A DNA stretch of 64,000 nt from Oxytricha trifallax (Eukaryota; Ciliophora; Spirotrichea; Sporadotrichida; Oxytrichidae): positions 62,001 to 126,000 of the forward strand of contig ARYC01000581.1 in NCBI GenBank assembly GCA_000711775.1, in the 5' to 3' direction. A program made the translations under genes and the position numbers. Shown one piece after another: positions 1 to 13,700 of this stretch. Below the pieces are notes generated by a model, which had not been told where the DNA came from, ran no database searches, and worked only from the letters and a program-made list of their open reading frames with translations. Positions within the stretch are counted from its first letter, which is position 1; the number at the start of each line of letters is the position of its first letter.

Positions 1-513
1 AATTAATACACAAGAGAATTTTTATTTGCAATTGAAATATGATAAATAAATAAATGCAAGCTATGGAGTTATACATAGTTCTATAGATATTGATAATGAT
101 TACCAAGCTTAATTATATATAATTTACTGTATATATTATTATTATTTATAATATTTAAAGCTTATTGGAAATTTATTGTATTAAAAAGGGGTTAAGGGGG
201 ATTTTATTTTTTGTTATAAAAAAATATTTATAGAACTTATGAAAGTAAAGAGTTGCCAATAATTTATTACAACGATGAATATTAAATAATTAAAGATTAA
301 ACATAAAAAGAACCGATTTATAAGTAAAAAATGAATAAATTAAATTTTATATTTGAGTCGACAACTTGATAAGAATGAAAAATGAAATTAGTATTATGCC
401 ATAATTTATAAATAGTAATATATTTTATTTAATAATTTTTTAACAAAAAAATAGAGATCCTAAGAGAAAGAATTTGATTAGATTAAGTTTTTGAATTAGC
501 TGAAATAAAAATC
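1..513. other. AT-rich stretch, no gene seen
   Basis: Very AT-rich sequence with no sustained reading frame that looks coding on either strand. It probably is intergenic or IES DNA downstream of the minus-strand RapGAP-like gene. I see no repeat or RNA gene in it. Confidence 0.5.
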
Positions 514-3500
514 TCATTATTTAAGGATTGTTGTAAATTTAGCATTGTTAATTTTTTTCTCTTTAATTTCTTTGATTTTCATTCCTCTTTGAATTAAGTT
601 TGAGATTATACATTCTTTGGTTAAAATATAAATAATAACGTATTTTTATTTTTTTATTACATAAATTTAAATTATTAAAATAAAATCTTTTCCATATCTC
701 TACCTTCTATCAGCCATATCGCTGAATATGCAAATTTTCTTAACAAATTCACCAATATTTTGCTTCTAAATAATTGCTTAATCACAATAAAATCCATTCT
801 CGAACTTCTTTTCTTTCTGCATTTTACTTGCGAAACCAATATTGCTAGTTATTGTGCCGCCCATAATAGGACTAGTTGAGTTTTAATTGCTATTGAAATT
901 TGGTGACTTATCAAAAGCAATTTAAGAAGGTATTTGATTTTGCTATTAATTCAATTGGGATGTAGTAGTAGTTGGTAAATTTGTTGAAGACATATGAGGC
1001 AAGGGATTAATATGATTTGATTAATTTCTGCTAAGGCTTGGTTAAGAATTCATATTTGTGTCTCTATTCAAGCCAGTCACTAAAGAAACTGACTTAAGCT
1101 CATCTGGGTCAATAGCTTAAACTTCTGATCTCAATCTTTAAAGTTTGTGATCTGAATGTTGATGGCTAGAGGGACCCAATGTTTGAACTTGAGATTGCTA
1201 TCTCGAATGCCCTGGCCTAAAAAATTTCTAGGAAAAATCTTATCCTTAATTTCTTGCCTATAAACATAAATGAGAGGTAATTAATTTTACATGTTAAAAT
1301 TTGAAGAGGTAGGAATTTTCATTCAATTTAGAGAAGATCAAATATATCTTATGAGAGTCAAACTTTGTAAAATCATCAATGTTACTCTCATTATAGATAA
1401 TGCAAACTTTTCCTTAATTACTTGCCTGCACTTTTTTGAAGTTTTCATCTTAATTTAAAACATTAGACAAAAATACCATCTATAAACGAAATTTACACGC
1501 ATTTTTAATATTACATAGTTTAAGTTGTCTTCATTTATAATAAGCTGGCTTTCTTGTTTATCATCAAGCATGTTTTTTAAGTATAGTTTATGATTCATCT
1601 ATTGTTCTTTGCTGCTTGTTATTTATCCTAACATACTCAGGAAATATAAATGAGCCTTAGAAACTCTCTTGCCATTTACATTAAAGTCAAGCAATTATTT
1701 GATATTGATGGGATCAGACTACTTTGGAATGTACAAGACATTTATCTAGAAGCAATCTTTTGGCTAAATCATATCTAAGATTTGAATGTAATTTCTAAGA
1801 GTTTGATCGTCTTCACAGAGAAGCAAGTCTTTTTGCTTTTTATATTGCTAAAACAAGAGTTTAATAAGTTTTAATTAATCTTACGAGTAAAGAGCCAGGT
1901 TCAATTAATGCCATCAGAGTATTATCATTTTACATTAAACGTTTAAGAAAATCTTAATCAATACCTTATTTCACAGGTTCTTATTGATTTAAATGGATTT
2001 CTGTATTTTACTACTCCCTTTTAATCAATCTTTTAAGAATGCTAATTTGATCCTCATCTCCATTTGATATTTGCTGGGTCATATTGAAAGTTTTGACTTC
2101 TGCATGGTAGTTAAAAACTGGATTTCTCACATAAACCTGGTAAATCTCATTTTACTGAGATATAGTAATAAGGTTTCTGTTCCAGATAAAGTGATGGAGT
2201 CCTGAATTTTAATTCGACTCCAGTATAGATTAGGGAATAGTAATTTCACAGTTTCTGTCGTAAACACTGTGTGATGACCAAACCAAGATTATATATTTAA
2301 AGTATATAATGATATATTGTTAACAGTTACTATGATTTATTAGATAATAATAAATATAGAATAATAAACTGCAATATATTTAAAAATGATTGCTGATAGA
2401 CAATCAACAAAGCAAGAGTAGTGCTTCTCTCTTTTTCTTAACTCCTTATTTTTATCTTTTCCCAATTTATCTCTTTCTGGCAACACGATTTTTTAGCTCA
2501 CAAGAGTTAATATAGAGTTCAAAGTTTCTTCACTTTTGTTCAGCTTTAGTAGTTAAAGCATGTTAGTAAACTTAAAATAACATAATGATATATTTATTTT
2601 CAAATCATATTAATTAACTTATACTCTGATTAATGCGGTGAGTAGTTTAACTACAATTTACATTTTGACTTAAGTGAAATCTTGATTGTTAAGCATGTAG
2701 TAAACGTAGAGCAAGTCGTCTGTGTGAAAATGATCTTTGAATATGTCTCTCAATGACTTGGTCATTCTGTGTAAATTTGCCTTGAATCTAGTAAATGGAT
2801 CAGCCATCTCTGATTTGCTTAGCATGTACGGGAATCTCAAATTTTTTAAAATTCCATAACAAAATTTACAAAGAATACTTTGATATTAAATGCTATCCTG
2901 GTGTTGAGATAAATAAGGTAATCACTCACCATGGTTTTTCTCAAGAGAGATTCTTGACTGGAGTTTACTTAATCAATTATGTTTTGAAAACATACAAGCA
3001 AGCTAATACTAAGTTTAGGTAGGATTATTGGTAAAAACAATAAATAATTAAATTTTTTCATCAATAAACTACTGATTTATTTATATAAGCAAAGTATTTA
3101 TTTAGAATACATAAATTAAAATTAACAATTAAATAAAATTAAAGCACAAATTACAAATTAACTTTATAGTAAATAAAAGAAATATAGACTATGTAATTTT
3201 ATTAAGTAATTATTTACTTTTACAAAGAGAAATAATTTTCTTTAACTCAAATAAACTTACAATTACTAAATGTTTATATAAATAAAACATATGATCATAT
3301 TATTAAATTCCAATAAATAATTTCCACTCTGGTAATAAATCATTCATTACTACAATCGACAATTAATCAATGACATACTCAATTAATCTCTGATCTTTCT
3401 ATGCTTGCTAATCTTAACCGGCAAGTTTAACCTACAGATTCTAGCTTAAAACCTGCATCCACACTCTATGATCCCCTGAATTATCCACAAAGAACGAAAA

Positions 3501-6500
3501 CCCTAGTATCGTGATGGCTTTCTTCATGAATTTAATGAGTTATTTCATGTTAATCACAGGCTCCTGTATTAAATTGTTTCCTGTTGCATCAGCTCTTGAG
3601 GCTTTCATTAAATTCTTTTGCATTAATCTTTGACCAGCCATGCCACCCATTTACTAGAATTTGTTAACGTATATCGCTTAAAGTGATCTGGAGAGGTGGC
3701 TTGAACTGTAAGCGTGAGGGTCTTTCATGAATTCTTGTTCTTAATACTTCGCAATGCAAGTCTAAGAGTAGCTGATGGATCTGGTGATTTGTTCTATGAT
3801 TAGTTGGTGCAATTGGAGTGTGAGGATTGGATAAGCTGAGTGATAGTTTTGATGGCTCAGCAATCAAAAACTCAAAAATTATAATAAATGTTTTAAAATT
3901 TCAAAGAAGTAGAAACATTGGAATTTTATAATGAATTAATAGCTTTAATTAAATTGATATTATCTCCTCATGAAATATCATACCCCAAATTTTATAGAAT
4001 CTGAGTAGATCATATTTATAATTAATAATTTGAGTTTATATTTACATTAAAATGATTAAATAAAATAACAAAATCATTTATCTCAGCTTAGTTTAACTTG
4101 TTTTAAATATGATTTTTCCCATTTATTTTCTTAGTCTCTTCTAAAATAAACAATTAAATATTATGTAGGCCTCATAATTATTCATTAATCAATTATATTT
4201 CATAATAGTCTCTATTTTTATTAATAAATAATACTTTTTTGAAAATTTTAAATCAAATTATCATAACAAAACTTTATTTTCTTAATAATTAAATATAAAA
4301 CACCAATCAACTTAAAAATAATCTAGGCTTTATAATATCTACAATATTTCAAGAATTACGAAGGAATATTCAGGTTCTTCAATTGGATCAAATATAGCTA
4401 GGAGAGAATGAACCATTTTGATCCATTCACTCTTCCCATCCTTCAAGGCTTGCTTGTTCAACTGTTAATCGTGTTCAAGCAGCTCTAAATTCAAGAAATC
4501 GTCTTCTTGCAAGTACACCATAAACCTCTGGAACAACTTAAGACAGAGCAGTTTAATCTCACTGGAGCTTGTTTCATCTTCGATGCATGATATCAAGGAC
4601 TTGAGTGTGTTTTGAATAACATACTTCTCTTCGAGCAGTTTATTCAGGGAAGATCTTCCAATTTGAGTTTGGCTTGAATCTCTAGAACCCTTAAAAAGCA
4701 TTGAGTATCTGTGGGCACTGTTACTGCTACTCCCTCCACTGCTGTTATTCTGACTATCGCTTTGAGATCTGTTCTCCGTATCGTTTAAGTCTATGTTTTG
4801 CTTCTGTATATCAACGAAAATTGGATTGTCGGTAGTCTACCAACACAGTTCTTTGTAGGTATTGACTTTCAAATTGAACAACAATTCATTGCAAATTACT
4901 ACTCTCCTATCATTAGATTATAGTTTCAAAGTAGTCAGCAGAATATTAAACACATAAATTGATTTTTCATACTCAACAGTCTACGATTTCAAGATAAAAA
5001 GCTAAATGATTCTTGTCAAAGCGTGTGATTAAAAGCTCTTCATCTTAATTTGGTCTGAGTTTAAATAGTTAACCGTCCCTTTATTCAATAAATTTTGCTT
5101 TATCTATTGAATGTTTGCGAAGCCGCCGACATTTAGCTCATTTTACAAGTTTGATTTATCAAATTCAAAGCAATTTATGCATTCTTAGAGTATCTGGGTT
5201 AAATGTCTGAAATTAGTTGATTTCGTAGTTTTGCAGCCCATTACTACAAGCATATCAATAATTTGAATGATTTGAGCAGTAGTGTACGAGCCATCCTTCC
5301 TTGTTAAGTAGAAGTACTCTGTGTTATTGGCGAATACTGCTTCGAGTAAAGTACAAATATTCACATCTTCACAATTTAAACTTAAATATTTTAATTAATA
5401 ATTATTTGATAGTTTATGTTATTTTGAAATTATATTAAATAAATGGAAAATTTAACTCTAAAGCAATTAGCCATAGCTTAATAGTGATTAATTATTTTAA
5501 AAGTGTTTTTTTAAATGATATATTTATATTGTTTTTATAGAATAATGAATTGTTATAGTGATAGTTATAAATTATACAAATAGTTAAGAAGAAATTATTC
5601 GGCTTTTTAGAGAAGTAAAATCTAAAATATAAAATTAAAGCTAAAGATAAAATATAGATAAAGCAATGAAATTCAAATATATTTTTATTACTAATTAAAT
5701 CTTTGAAAACCTTTATGTTTGAATTTATTGCTTATAATCTATAATTTTAATAATGATTTTCCTAAATTGTCAAAGATGTATTGAGAAAAATTTTATATTT
5801 CCCAATTCACTTTGGAATTAATTTTATTGTTGTATGAGAAATTACCATTAAAATTCCAGTTCTCCATTCCATAAATACTAACATATTATACAATATTTAA
5901 ATCTCAAAAATAAAATGTATTGTTTCTAATCCTCATAAAAATTACTGACCATATCTAAAAACAGTGATCTAATTTCAGCACTTTTCTCACTATATTAAAA
6001 TAGATTAATTTAAATTATGTTTTAATATTACTTAGTTAAGCAAGATTCAATAACAAGCTAAAATGATCCCATGAAATCGTTGTTTAATATGTAGTTGATA
6101 GCTAACTGAGTCAAAGTTTTATCCATTACTACTCTTTGATTTTTATACTTTAAATAAATCTTAAAAGCCTAGTTTTCCAAGAAATCTGGGAATCTATTAA
6201 TCAAAAGCTGATTTCTTATTATCTTAAACATTTCATAAATAGAATCGATTCTCTTTTTGTTCACTAACTCGTCTGTATAGTCAGTAAGCTGGTCCATGAT
6301 TTAAAGAATCCCCTTCCATTCAAAGTATAAAGTTTGATAATTGTTTAGCACCAGCTGCTTAGTAGCTCCGAATATTTCACTAATGACATTAAACTTTGTC
6401 TTTTTGTTTATCAAATTGCAGAAGATATTAAGGATCTGATTTATTGGGTAGTTTATGTTATCTATGCGATCTTAACTCCAAAGAATTTTACCAACGAAAA

Positions 6501-7491
6501 ATATTGCTCCTTTCTGCACTCTGTCAATGTTCTTTTCGAAAGTACTAATCCAGAGGTTTCTATCATCTTGCAGTATATTGATCAAATCTTGTAACTTGTT
6601 TCTGTCGAAAGCAAAAGCATTTTGGGAGAGTCTCTCAATTTTCTACACATCTTCCCAGAGACTTATGTCGTAAAATTTCATGTCGCATTTGTTTCTACAG
6701 ATTAATTCATGTATTGTCATTTTGGGATTATTCTTTTGTCTGTTTTAAAACTCGGTTGAAGTTGGGTATAGAGTGGGCTGATTGTGAAAAGATAAGCTAT
6801 ACTGTAAATCATCAAATTCTATAACCATGTTATTCATTGATTCTTTGAAACATTTGAACTGTATTTCTTTCTTTATAGCCTGTTAAAATGTCAATTATTG
6901 GTCGCTCATTCCCTTGCCTTCAAAATACTGGCATCTTAGTGGTATTTAAAGAATTTCAAGTATTTCTTAAAATATGAATTTCTTATCTTGAATGATAATA
7001 TGCTTGAGTATATTCCAAATTGGGAAGGTAAAGGGTTCTCTGTTCGAGAGGACACACATTGTAAGTAGTGAAGCGCTTAAAAGTTTAGGCGAGTAGTCGT
7101 TATATTTCAAGAGATATTGCAGAATTTAGCAAACTTCCATACTGTTATCATTTTAGCCCTGATTTATACTGCTTATACATTTTATAAAAATTGATTGACA
7201 AATCTTTATTTTGATATTGAACAAAATTCTTAATTTTTAATATAATATACCCACAAGCGAAATTCTTAAAAGTAAACTGAGAGTTTAAGGTTCAGTGAAT
7301 GCTTTTGGATTATAATCAAGAATATTTTTTAAGAAGCTCAATATCTCATACTGAGGGGTTTTCAAGGAAGTATCGATAAGCTTGAGAAGAATGATAAAAA
7401 GTTGAGTGTTAAAAGATGGATCTACTTCGAGACCTTCTTTCGTCAAGAACTTAATGTACTAAATATAATTTAATAAAGTTTTTGGGAACAT
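514..7491 (-). CDS. Tuberin/RalGAP-alpha-like RapGAP protein, IES-interrupted
   Basis: A large minus-strand gene in pieces. The N-terminal part (about 7491 down to 4340) is alpha-helical and resembles the HEAT-like N-terminus of tuberin: a stretch near 6000 (AEIRSLFLDMVSNFYED) recalls the tuberin segment RIKVLDVLSFVL...FYEE. The C-terminal part (about 2290-1290) has a divergent Rap/Ran-GAP pattern: a hydrophobic strand INVLYIP near 1750, a YFLSMLG helix near 1660, and VCIIYNES...FDSHKIYLIFS near 1410-1330. The family stimulates GTP hydrolysis on Rheb/Ral/Rap-type GTPases. The usual catalytic Asn-thumb motif is not evident. Typical introns are seen, for example about 1876-1912 and a 33-nt one about 2907-2939. 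AT-rich blocks at about 3060-3320, 3880-4340 and 5400-5940 are too long for introns here and are probably IESs. The N-terminal exon before a GTAAGT donor near 7543 is unresolved, and so is the 3' tail after about 660. That all pieces form one gene is inference; they could be two genes. Confidence 0.45.
5400..5945. other. Probable IES within the RapGAP-like gene
   Basis: About 550 bp of very AT-rich sequence separates two minus-strand coding blocks of the same helical protein. Resolved introns in this window are mostly 33-130 nt, so this is better explained as an IES. I did not resolve the pointer pair. Confidence 0.4.
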
Positions 7492-7599
7492 AAATGAAGA
7501 TGTGAATATTACGAAACAATTAGATTTTATATAGTACTTACAGCTAGTTTGGTTTATGGATCGTTATATTATTGCTTTGTTTAAATAATCTTGGGAAAA

Positions 7600-7920
7600 T
7601 ACTAGTTTTTTTTTAAAAAAATAAAATTAGTATTTTCTTGTTGATAGTTTATTATATAACATAATAAAATTATTATCTCAATTAATTCAACATGTAACAA
7701 ATATGCTACCACAATATTATAAATAATACAATAAAATATTTCCCTACTAAAAAGGACTGATCCAAATTCTCAAATAAATTTTTATAAATTTCTCAAATGT
7801 AAATATGCAAATAATAATAAAATTGATTATTTTCACATTGTTGCTCAAAACCCCAATATATGAGAGCGATAATTTAAATATATAAAGACAAAACCTTATA
7901 ATTAAGTATTAAGATCTGAG
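7600..7920. other. AT-rich intergenic spacer
   Basis: No coding pattern. It separates the 5' end of the RapGAP-like gene from the 3' end of the next minus-strand gene and may hold a promoter and telomere-addition sites, but no defined signal can be pointed out. Confidence 0.4.
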
Positions 7921-8796
7921 TCATTTATCTTCTGTTTCTTTTTTTATTTCCTTCTCTGATTAACCTCCTGTTTTTTCGTGTGTTTTATACCCATTTTTTC
8001 CCCTTCTTCTTGTCAACTTATTCATTTTCTTAATATTTTCTCTTTGTAAATGAAACTACTAAAAATATAAAAATTAAACAAAAATATTTCAAGCAATATT
8101 CCATGAAATTCAATAAAAATTAAGGAAGCTTATATACTAAGCACCTTTACTAGAAGAAGCATCTCATAATTAGCTATATAAAATAGTTTAAGGTTTATTT
8201 ATTAAAATAAGCATAATAGTAAAACTTATATATGCTGGTTTGAACTTACTTGATCTATGTCAATTTTGTAATCTTTCTTGACATCTTTTGGGTTTAGCAC
8301 TAAATCAGCAATTTTGATAATAATTATGCTCAGACAAAATGGAAACTCGTATTTATCACTGATCTGGCCTCGATTAGTATTGCCTGATGAATCTGAGTTC
8401 CCAAAGCTACCGTTGTCATTTTAGGACTAGCTTTTTATAAATACTTATTAACTTATAAATCAAAATAGTCCTATAGCTTGCTTGTAACTACTTCTTTGCA
8501 AATTTCTGATTCTTTTTCTGAATAAACTAATCGATATCTCTGATGGTTTGCACTCGAGATTTAACTGAGTTTGTAGCCTCTAACTTTCTGACAAATGATT
8601 GAAATTAATGCTTTAATTTTTCATTAGCTTTACTGAGGGCTTCTTGATATTACTGCTGCTGGTACTGATTCTGGACACTATGCTGCTGTATTGCTGATGA
8701 TTAGCGTTGGTGGGCTTATGGTTAAGTCTGGGGAGTAGGCTAATTAGAAGGGGGTGTTTGATTCAAGCGTACTTGAAACTGAGCTTAACTATTCAT
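7921..8796 (-). CDS. Q-rich hypothetical protein with basic C-terminus
   Basis: The ATG at 8796 opens a Q/P-rich N-terminus, followed by a charged helix containing KLEATNSVKSRVQTIRDIDQ near 8570-8515. A short intron around 8427-8448 leads to a segment reading DKYEFPFCLSIIIIKIADLVL (about 8355-8290). A GTAAG donor follows near 8250. Coding resumes near 8040 with a lysine-rich tail (MNKLTRRRGKNGYK) and ends at TGA 7921-7923. The AT-rich 8060-8240 block is intron or IES. I do not recognise a domain. The Q-rich start and basic tail would suit a nuclear protein, but that is a guess. Confidence 0.5.
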
Positions 8797-8949
8797 TTTT
8801 ATACTATGGATTTGGATACCAAATTAAATATAATTATATTTATCTTATAAAAAGCTTTAATGATTCTATCTCTATAATTAAATATTAGAATTAAATATTT
8901 TTAATTTTTAATTTTAGTAAATATTAATAGCAATCAAGTAATCATTAAT

Positions 8950-10620
8950 TCAATCGTTCTTTTTATCTTGAACTATGTTTTAGTCATCCTTGATATTCTC
9001 ATTGATGTTGTCCGGAATAACTTGACCTACTGGTTTCTCATACTTAAGGAATCTAAGTCTCTCAATAAGAATGGGGTGGTTGTAGTGATAGTTTGCATAA
9101 TAGAAATCTGGGTTCATGTTAGTTGCATTTTCTACATGAATTTTAATGAGGGAGGAACCGAGTTAATCTTTATACCCAAGATTCATTGAAAATTCGTCAG
9201 CCTAATTACCAAAGATTAGTAAACGATCAAAAAAATGAAAATATATCTTACTTAAAATTCAAGCTTTCTTATATAAGACATCATTAGGTATTAAATGACA
9301 AATTGAACTGGTTGGTAAATTTTTAAGAAGATGCTTAATCCAATGAAAGTCTAAAACATATTTATTCACATTTTGTATCTTACTGATTTTCTGTCAAAGC
9401 CAAAGCTAATGTAGAGATCTTCATAATTAATGACTAGAGAGAACAAGTAAAACATGGCAAACAATTGAGTCTATAAAATGTGTGAATCTCAAATTCAAAA
9501 TAGATTATTGTTTTAATCTTACAAAACCAATGATCATATTTTTAAGATTGTGATTCATGCTCCAATGTCCCAGTTCATGTCCCAAAATAGCGACTATCTC
9601 TTCATCGTTGCATTGTTTCAATAAAGTGTCGTATATTACGATTCTCTTATCCGAGCCAAATCCATAGAAATAGGCATTAGAGTGTGCACTACGAGTACTT
9701 TCATCTACGACATAGAGTTTCTTCAATGGGAAGTTCAGTCTTGAGGCAAGTGCTTCAATTTTTTATCTCAGTTCTCCCTCAGGTAACTCTGTGAACTTAT
9801 TGAATAATGGCTGAATGTAGTTTGGGAATATGTGCATCATTATGAGTTAGAATACTACAAGGAATGAGAAAACATAAAGATAAAAATTCTCTCCTCCCCA
9901 TTCAATTATCTTTAGTAAAAAGTAGATCACAGGTCCTCCAATCAAAATTTACAGAAGAGTAGATTTTACAATATCCTTGATAAAAATTCTAAAAATCTAT
10001 GAATTATAAGAAATAATTTACCCAATAGTTTGCTTATTGAATCCGTGTCTCTCTTGAATTACAAAAATACTGTACATAGTCCATGGAAAATTCTTGAAAA
10101 GCTCGATAACAAATATAAATCCCATATATGCAAGAGTCCTTTGAGAATCATCATCTGGATTCAAACCAACGAGCTCACAAAGTTGGACTGAGTAACCCCA
10201 CAACCAAACGGGCATCCTGAATAATTGCCAAAGAGTGCTCTCAAATTGTTCGAGATAGTTCTTCAACAACTCAAATTCCCTAAATCACAGTTTATAAGGT
10301 TCAATTTGATATTTCAATGATAACTCATAATTTTAATTCTTAAATAGTGTGATCACTTACATTTTGTCTTTATTGTGTGCCTAACTCTTTTCAAACTACT
10401 CTATAGTAACGATGGTTGTGATCTCTTTTGGCATTTCTTTCTCACAGTATTTCTTGTATTACCTCCAATTTAAGTATTACTCAAATAAATACACCAATAT
10501 CTCAAATGCTAGCACTGCATAGATATATGGAAAAACTTGCTTAGATGTGTCAAAAATCTGTGGATGACTTATTTGCAAGTCCTAAGGTTAGATAATTGAC
10601 TCAGAGATATTTGCCGCCAT
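8950..10620 (-). CDS. STE24: CAAX prenyl protease 1 (Ste24 family)
   Basis: Zinc metalloprotease (M48) that trims the -AAX tripeptide from prenylated proteins in the ER or nuclear-envelope membrane. The protein opens at ATG 10620 with membrane-spanning segments. It carries the family signature HGFNKQTIG near 10030, the zinc motif HELGHW near 9580-9563 and the downstream ADEF motif near 9200-9190, supplying the third zinc ligand region. It ends at TGA 8950-8952. Five GT-AG introns read cleanly: 10280-10360, 9989-10021, 9471-9522, 9351-9383 and 9202-9251 (33-81 nt). I find no IES, which is unusual beside its neighbours. TAA/TAG occur as glutamine throughout, confirming the code. All key residues look present, so the gene should be functional. 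Confidence 0.95.
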
Positions 10621-10727
10621 AATTATAGTTATAATATTAATGATAATTGTACTATAACGCTTAATTTAAACTAATTCATGAAATAAATATAATTAATCCT
10701 AATTCTCTAACTATCAATCTTTAATAT

Positions 10728-13700
10728 TCATTCAAACTATTTCAGTTTTAATTGATTGAATGATTTTGCTGTCATATGCTGTTAGTGGCTTCTCTGATGA
10801 GCTCTAGTTCTCTGTCTTTCCATGAATTTAAAACATGTTCCTTGTGATGTGCCTCTATCAATGTCTTGTCAGGTACTTCGAATAGTAATCCTTCCTCTTC
10901 TGTGTCATTGATCTCCATCAAATCTCTGCTCAATCTGAACTCATAGTTTAAAATATTTGATTATTTTTGTTGTTACTAAGAAAATATTAAATAAAATAAG
11001 TAAATAAATCAAATTAGTTTAATTGGGAGTCCACTTCACTCTCAACATGAGTTTTAAATACCCTTGAGACATCTTCAATTAAAGAAGGATCTAGAGTTTG
11101 CATAATCGATTAAGGCAAGGTTTGTAGGGAATATGCTGCAAATAATATAACACTAGTGTCCTCACTAGTATATTTAAAACTATATAATTATTTATTTACA
11201 GTTTATTTGTAGCAAGTTATATTATAGTATTGACCTGAGAGAGAATCAATTTTCTGAATTAATCATTTGACATAAGAAAAGCAGCAAGATCCTTTGCGAT
11301 TTCATAATCTTTAACTAACAATAAAGTTGAAACTGTACCTGCAGCCAAACATACCCATGTAATTTTCTCTTCATCTTCCAGTTATAATTTTAACATAATT
11401 AATGAACTTTAATTGATAGAAAATGAGATTAAATTTTTTATATATTATATAATTTCTGAATTAGTAAAGTGATACTTTATTATATTTTACTATAGTCAAT
11501 ATCAGATGTTACCTTGTTTTAGATGCTTTGCTTGAGGAAATCAGCGAGTGATACATTTAACTGCTGATTTTAATAGCCACCTTTTATCGATAGAATCAGG
11601 AGTCTTAGAGTGCCGATTATATATTTAATTACTTTTAAGCTGTCTATTTTCTCCATAAATGTCCCAATCACTCTCTCCCCAAATTAAACTTAGAACAAAA
11701 TATCAATGAAATTGATTTATATATAATGGACATACAAGAAATAATAAATATAAAGGTTTATTTGAGGAAAAAGGCTAGACTAGGATTAGTGAGTGTGAGC
11801 ATACCTATAAACTCCATACTTAGCAAGATTTCTTCAATTAATATGAAATACTTATAAGCTTCTTCATCGTACTCTGCTTGGATCGGAATATAGCATAACT
11901 TAACTATCTTCAAATCAAATAAATTCTTTCAGTTAATAATATAATATATTTATTTTATAGTGAGAAGAATCTCAATTAGCTGCTATTGATAGTTAACAAG
12001 TATCTCATGTTTGAGTTATTTCAAACCCTCACTCAATTATTTATCATTGTCTAGATTGTTAAGTCTTCGTAACAATACGAGGAGGAGAGTTATAGTGAAC
12101 TCTGAGAGAATCACATTTTAAGTTGAAATGGAATAGAAAACCATTTATAGAGATATTTCATACACTCCAAGGGTTAGTTTCAAGTCCAATTCTTGCAAAG
12201 GTAAACTTAAAATTAATCTATAATATAACATAAGCAAGTTAAGCAGTGTTATTCTCTATATGACATGGATGATATAAAGATATTGTTAACTTACACTTAT
12301 GATGTGAATCATAATTCTAATTATGCTCTATAATGCAATATTAATTTCATCTTCTTCTCGTTCTTCCTCTTGATTTTTATCTTCGCCTTTATTTTTGAGT
12401 TCTCCCTGCTTAACAGTAAAGAACTCCCAAATATCCTTCAAGAAGCCGACAAGCTGCACTATATGTTTCTGCTAAGATGCATGTGAAGCGTATTTCTCAA
12501 CTATAAATCTGTATAGTTCCAAGATTTCATTAAGTATCTCTGTGTTCTTTGTATAGGTAGATTGAATCATAGAATTACACATTGCTATTACGTCACCTAA
12601 AAAGTGGGCGTAGGCATCCACTCTGAATACTGTCTGATTGTAGAAGTTTTTCATGTATTCTACACAAGCCATTCTATACAAATGTTATAATATATGAGAT
12701 ACTTACTTCAAACAGAGATCATTAAAACCCCCTAATAAATAATAGTTAAATATATCGTTGTTTTATTTAAATTGCTTGAGAAATCAGCTCTATTTATTAT
12801 CTAATTTCTATTGATTTAATAAATAAATAAATTAGTATTTTTCTTCTCAAAAAAATAATTATAACAATAATGCATTTAATATAGTCTTTATTAATAAAAT
12901 TAGAAAATATAATATAAAATAATAAAATAATTGGTTTAGATTGTTATCCCCTTGTTATGATGCAAAAATACCCATAATTTCTCTGATGAATTCTTCTTAT
13001 AGTTTTTATTCCTTCTACACTTAATCAAAATCAGACACAAGTGCTAACAACTGTATAATCTTTCTCTTTACAATCAAGTTTCTATAGTAAATTAATTATT
13101 AAATGTATTAAAGTTCTTACTCAGGAGCTCTAAGCTCACCTGCTATAATATCAAGGATATACTTTATCTCGATGTCTGTGTCATCGTTCAGCCTTATCTC
13201 TAAAACTTAGAGCATTGCTTCTTTCTCTAGCTGAACATTCAGATCATTTGACCCAACTGTTTTTTGTACAAATTCAGTTACATTTCTACAAAATATATCA
13301 AGTTGAGCTCCAAATCTGAGTTGGATTCCGGCTAGAAGGCTTTTCGCTTTTTCTCTTAATAAATTTCCTTTCACTTCATTCGAATATTGCTTCATATATA
13401 GGAAAAACTTAAGGGAGTCTTCTTTCCAGAGCTCTATTTCCTCTTTAGTTAAGGCTAGATAGTTCATTTAAATGTCCCCAAAAATTTAAATATGCAGATA
13501 AAATAAAATAGTTCACAACTGTTTGGCTTAGTATCTTTTGAATAGTCTCTGTAGTGAAAAATTGTTTTTCTAAGTATTCCTCAGCTTAGCCAGTCGAGTC
13601 TGGGTCTCTATCAGAAAATATCAAATCCGAAGTCCATATAGCAGGGTTATCAAGTAATCCCTTAATAAAATTCACGCCATATCCCAGAATGCTCTCTGCC

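Noticed and set aside
2795-3022. Plus-strand 75-codon ORF
   Set aside because: It is the shadow of the minus-strand RapGAP-like gene, whose exon and 33-nt intron read well through the same bases.
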